From: Noviherbaspirillum sp.
GTDB lineage: Bacteria; Pseudomonadota; Gammaproteobacteria; Burkholderiales; Burkholderiaceae
NCBI GenBank assembly: GCA_028292785.1
Contig: JAQGLQ010000192.1
Span: 1 to 6,334 of the forward strand
Direction: 5' to 3'
DNA: 6,334 bases
Both the position numbers and the translations under genes were made by a program. Positions 6,309-6,334 of the stretch are shown in pieces. Every line of letters begins with the position of its first letter. Position 1 is the first letter of the stretch. A model generated the notes under the pieces. That model made no database searches, was not told the origin of the DNA, and saw only the letters and a program-made list of their open reading frames with translations.

Positions 6309-6334
6309 CGTCAGGCTACTGACTGTTTATGAAG

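Noticed and set aside
6314..6334. 3' end of a gene upstream of rsgA
   Set aside because: All three minus-strand frames have stops between 6311 and 6329, so which one belongs to a real gene cannot be decided from these few codons.

Overview
The window looks like ordinary chromosomal DNA from a betaproteobacterium, most likely a member of the Burkholderiales and perhaps near Oxalobacteraceae. This rests on moderately high GC (judged by eye), the form of the proteins (short ~410-residue ArgG, ArgF starting MAIKHFLQF, E. coli-type MurB, YajQ ending PLEFNNFRD) and the linkage of argF, argG and a PpnP-family gene. The genus is inference from memory of family sequences, not from a search. I see no insertion sequence, phage gene, CRISPR array, tRNA or rRNA.

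Left part (1-2369). The last codons of a plus-strand gene may end at 33. It converges on a minus-strand pair: yajQ (710-1195) followed 15 bp later by a secreted retropepsin-like protease gene (62-694). The protease carries an extra N-terminal beta-rich domain. yajQ diverges from murB (1341-2369, plus), and the 145 bp between them holds both promoters. The murB -10 element sits so close to its ATG that the transcript should be almost leaderless.

Right part (2447-6308). Everything is on the minus strand, in the order rsgA, argF, a small two-helix membrane protein gene (DUF2798-like), argG, ppnP. argF and argG encode two successive steps of arginine synthesis (ornithine to citrulline to argininosuccinate). 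The membrane protein gene lies between them and overlaps the argF stop codon, so it is probably co-translated with argF. The rsgA-argF gap holds a consensus -10 box, a perfect 8-bp inverted repeat over the expected -35 region, and a GC-rich hairpin just before the argF start codon. Together these look like a regulated arginine promoter and leader. ppnP (nucleoside phosphorylase) follows argG after 114 bp containing two inverted repeats.

I found no clearly new multi-gene system. The items most worth a second look are the argF control region, the near-leaderless murB promoter, the small membrane protein embedded in the arginine operon, and the domain fusion in the secreted retropepsin.
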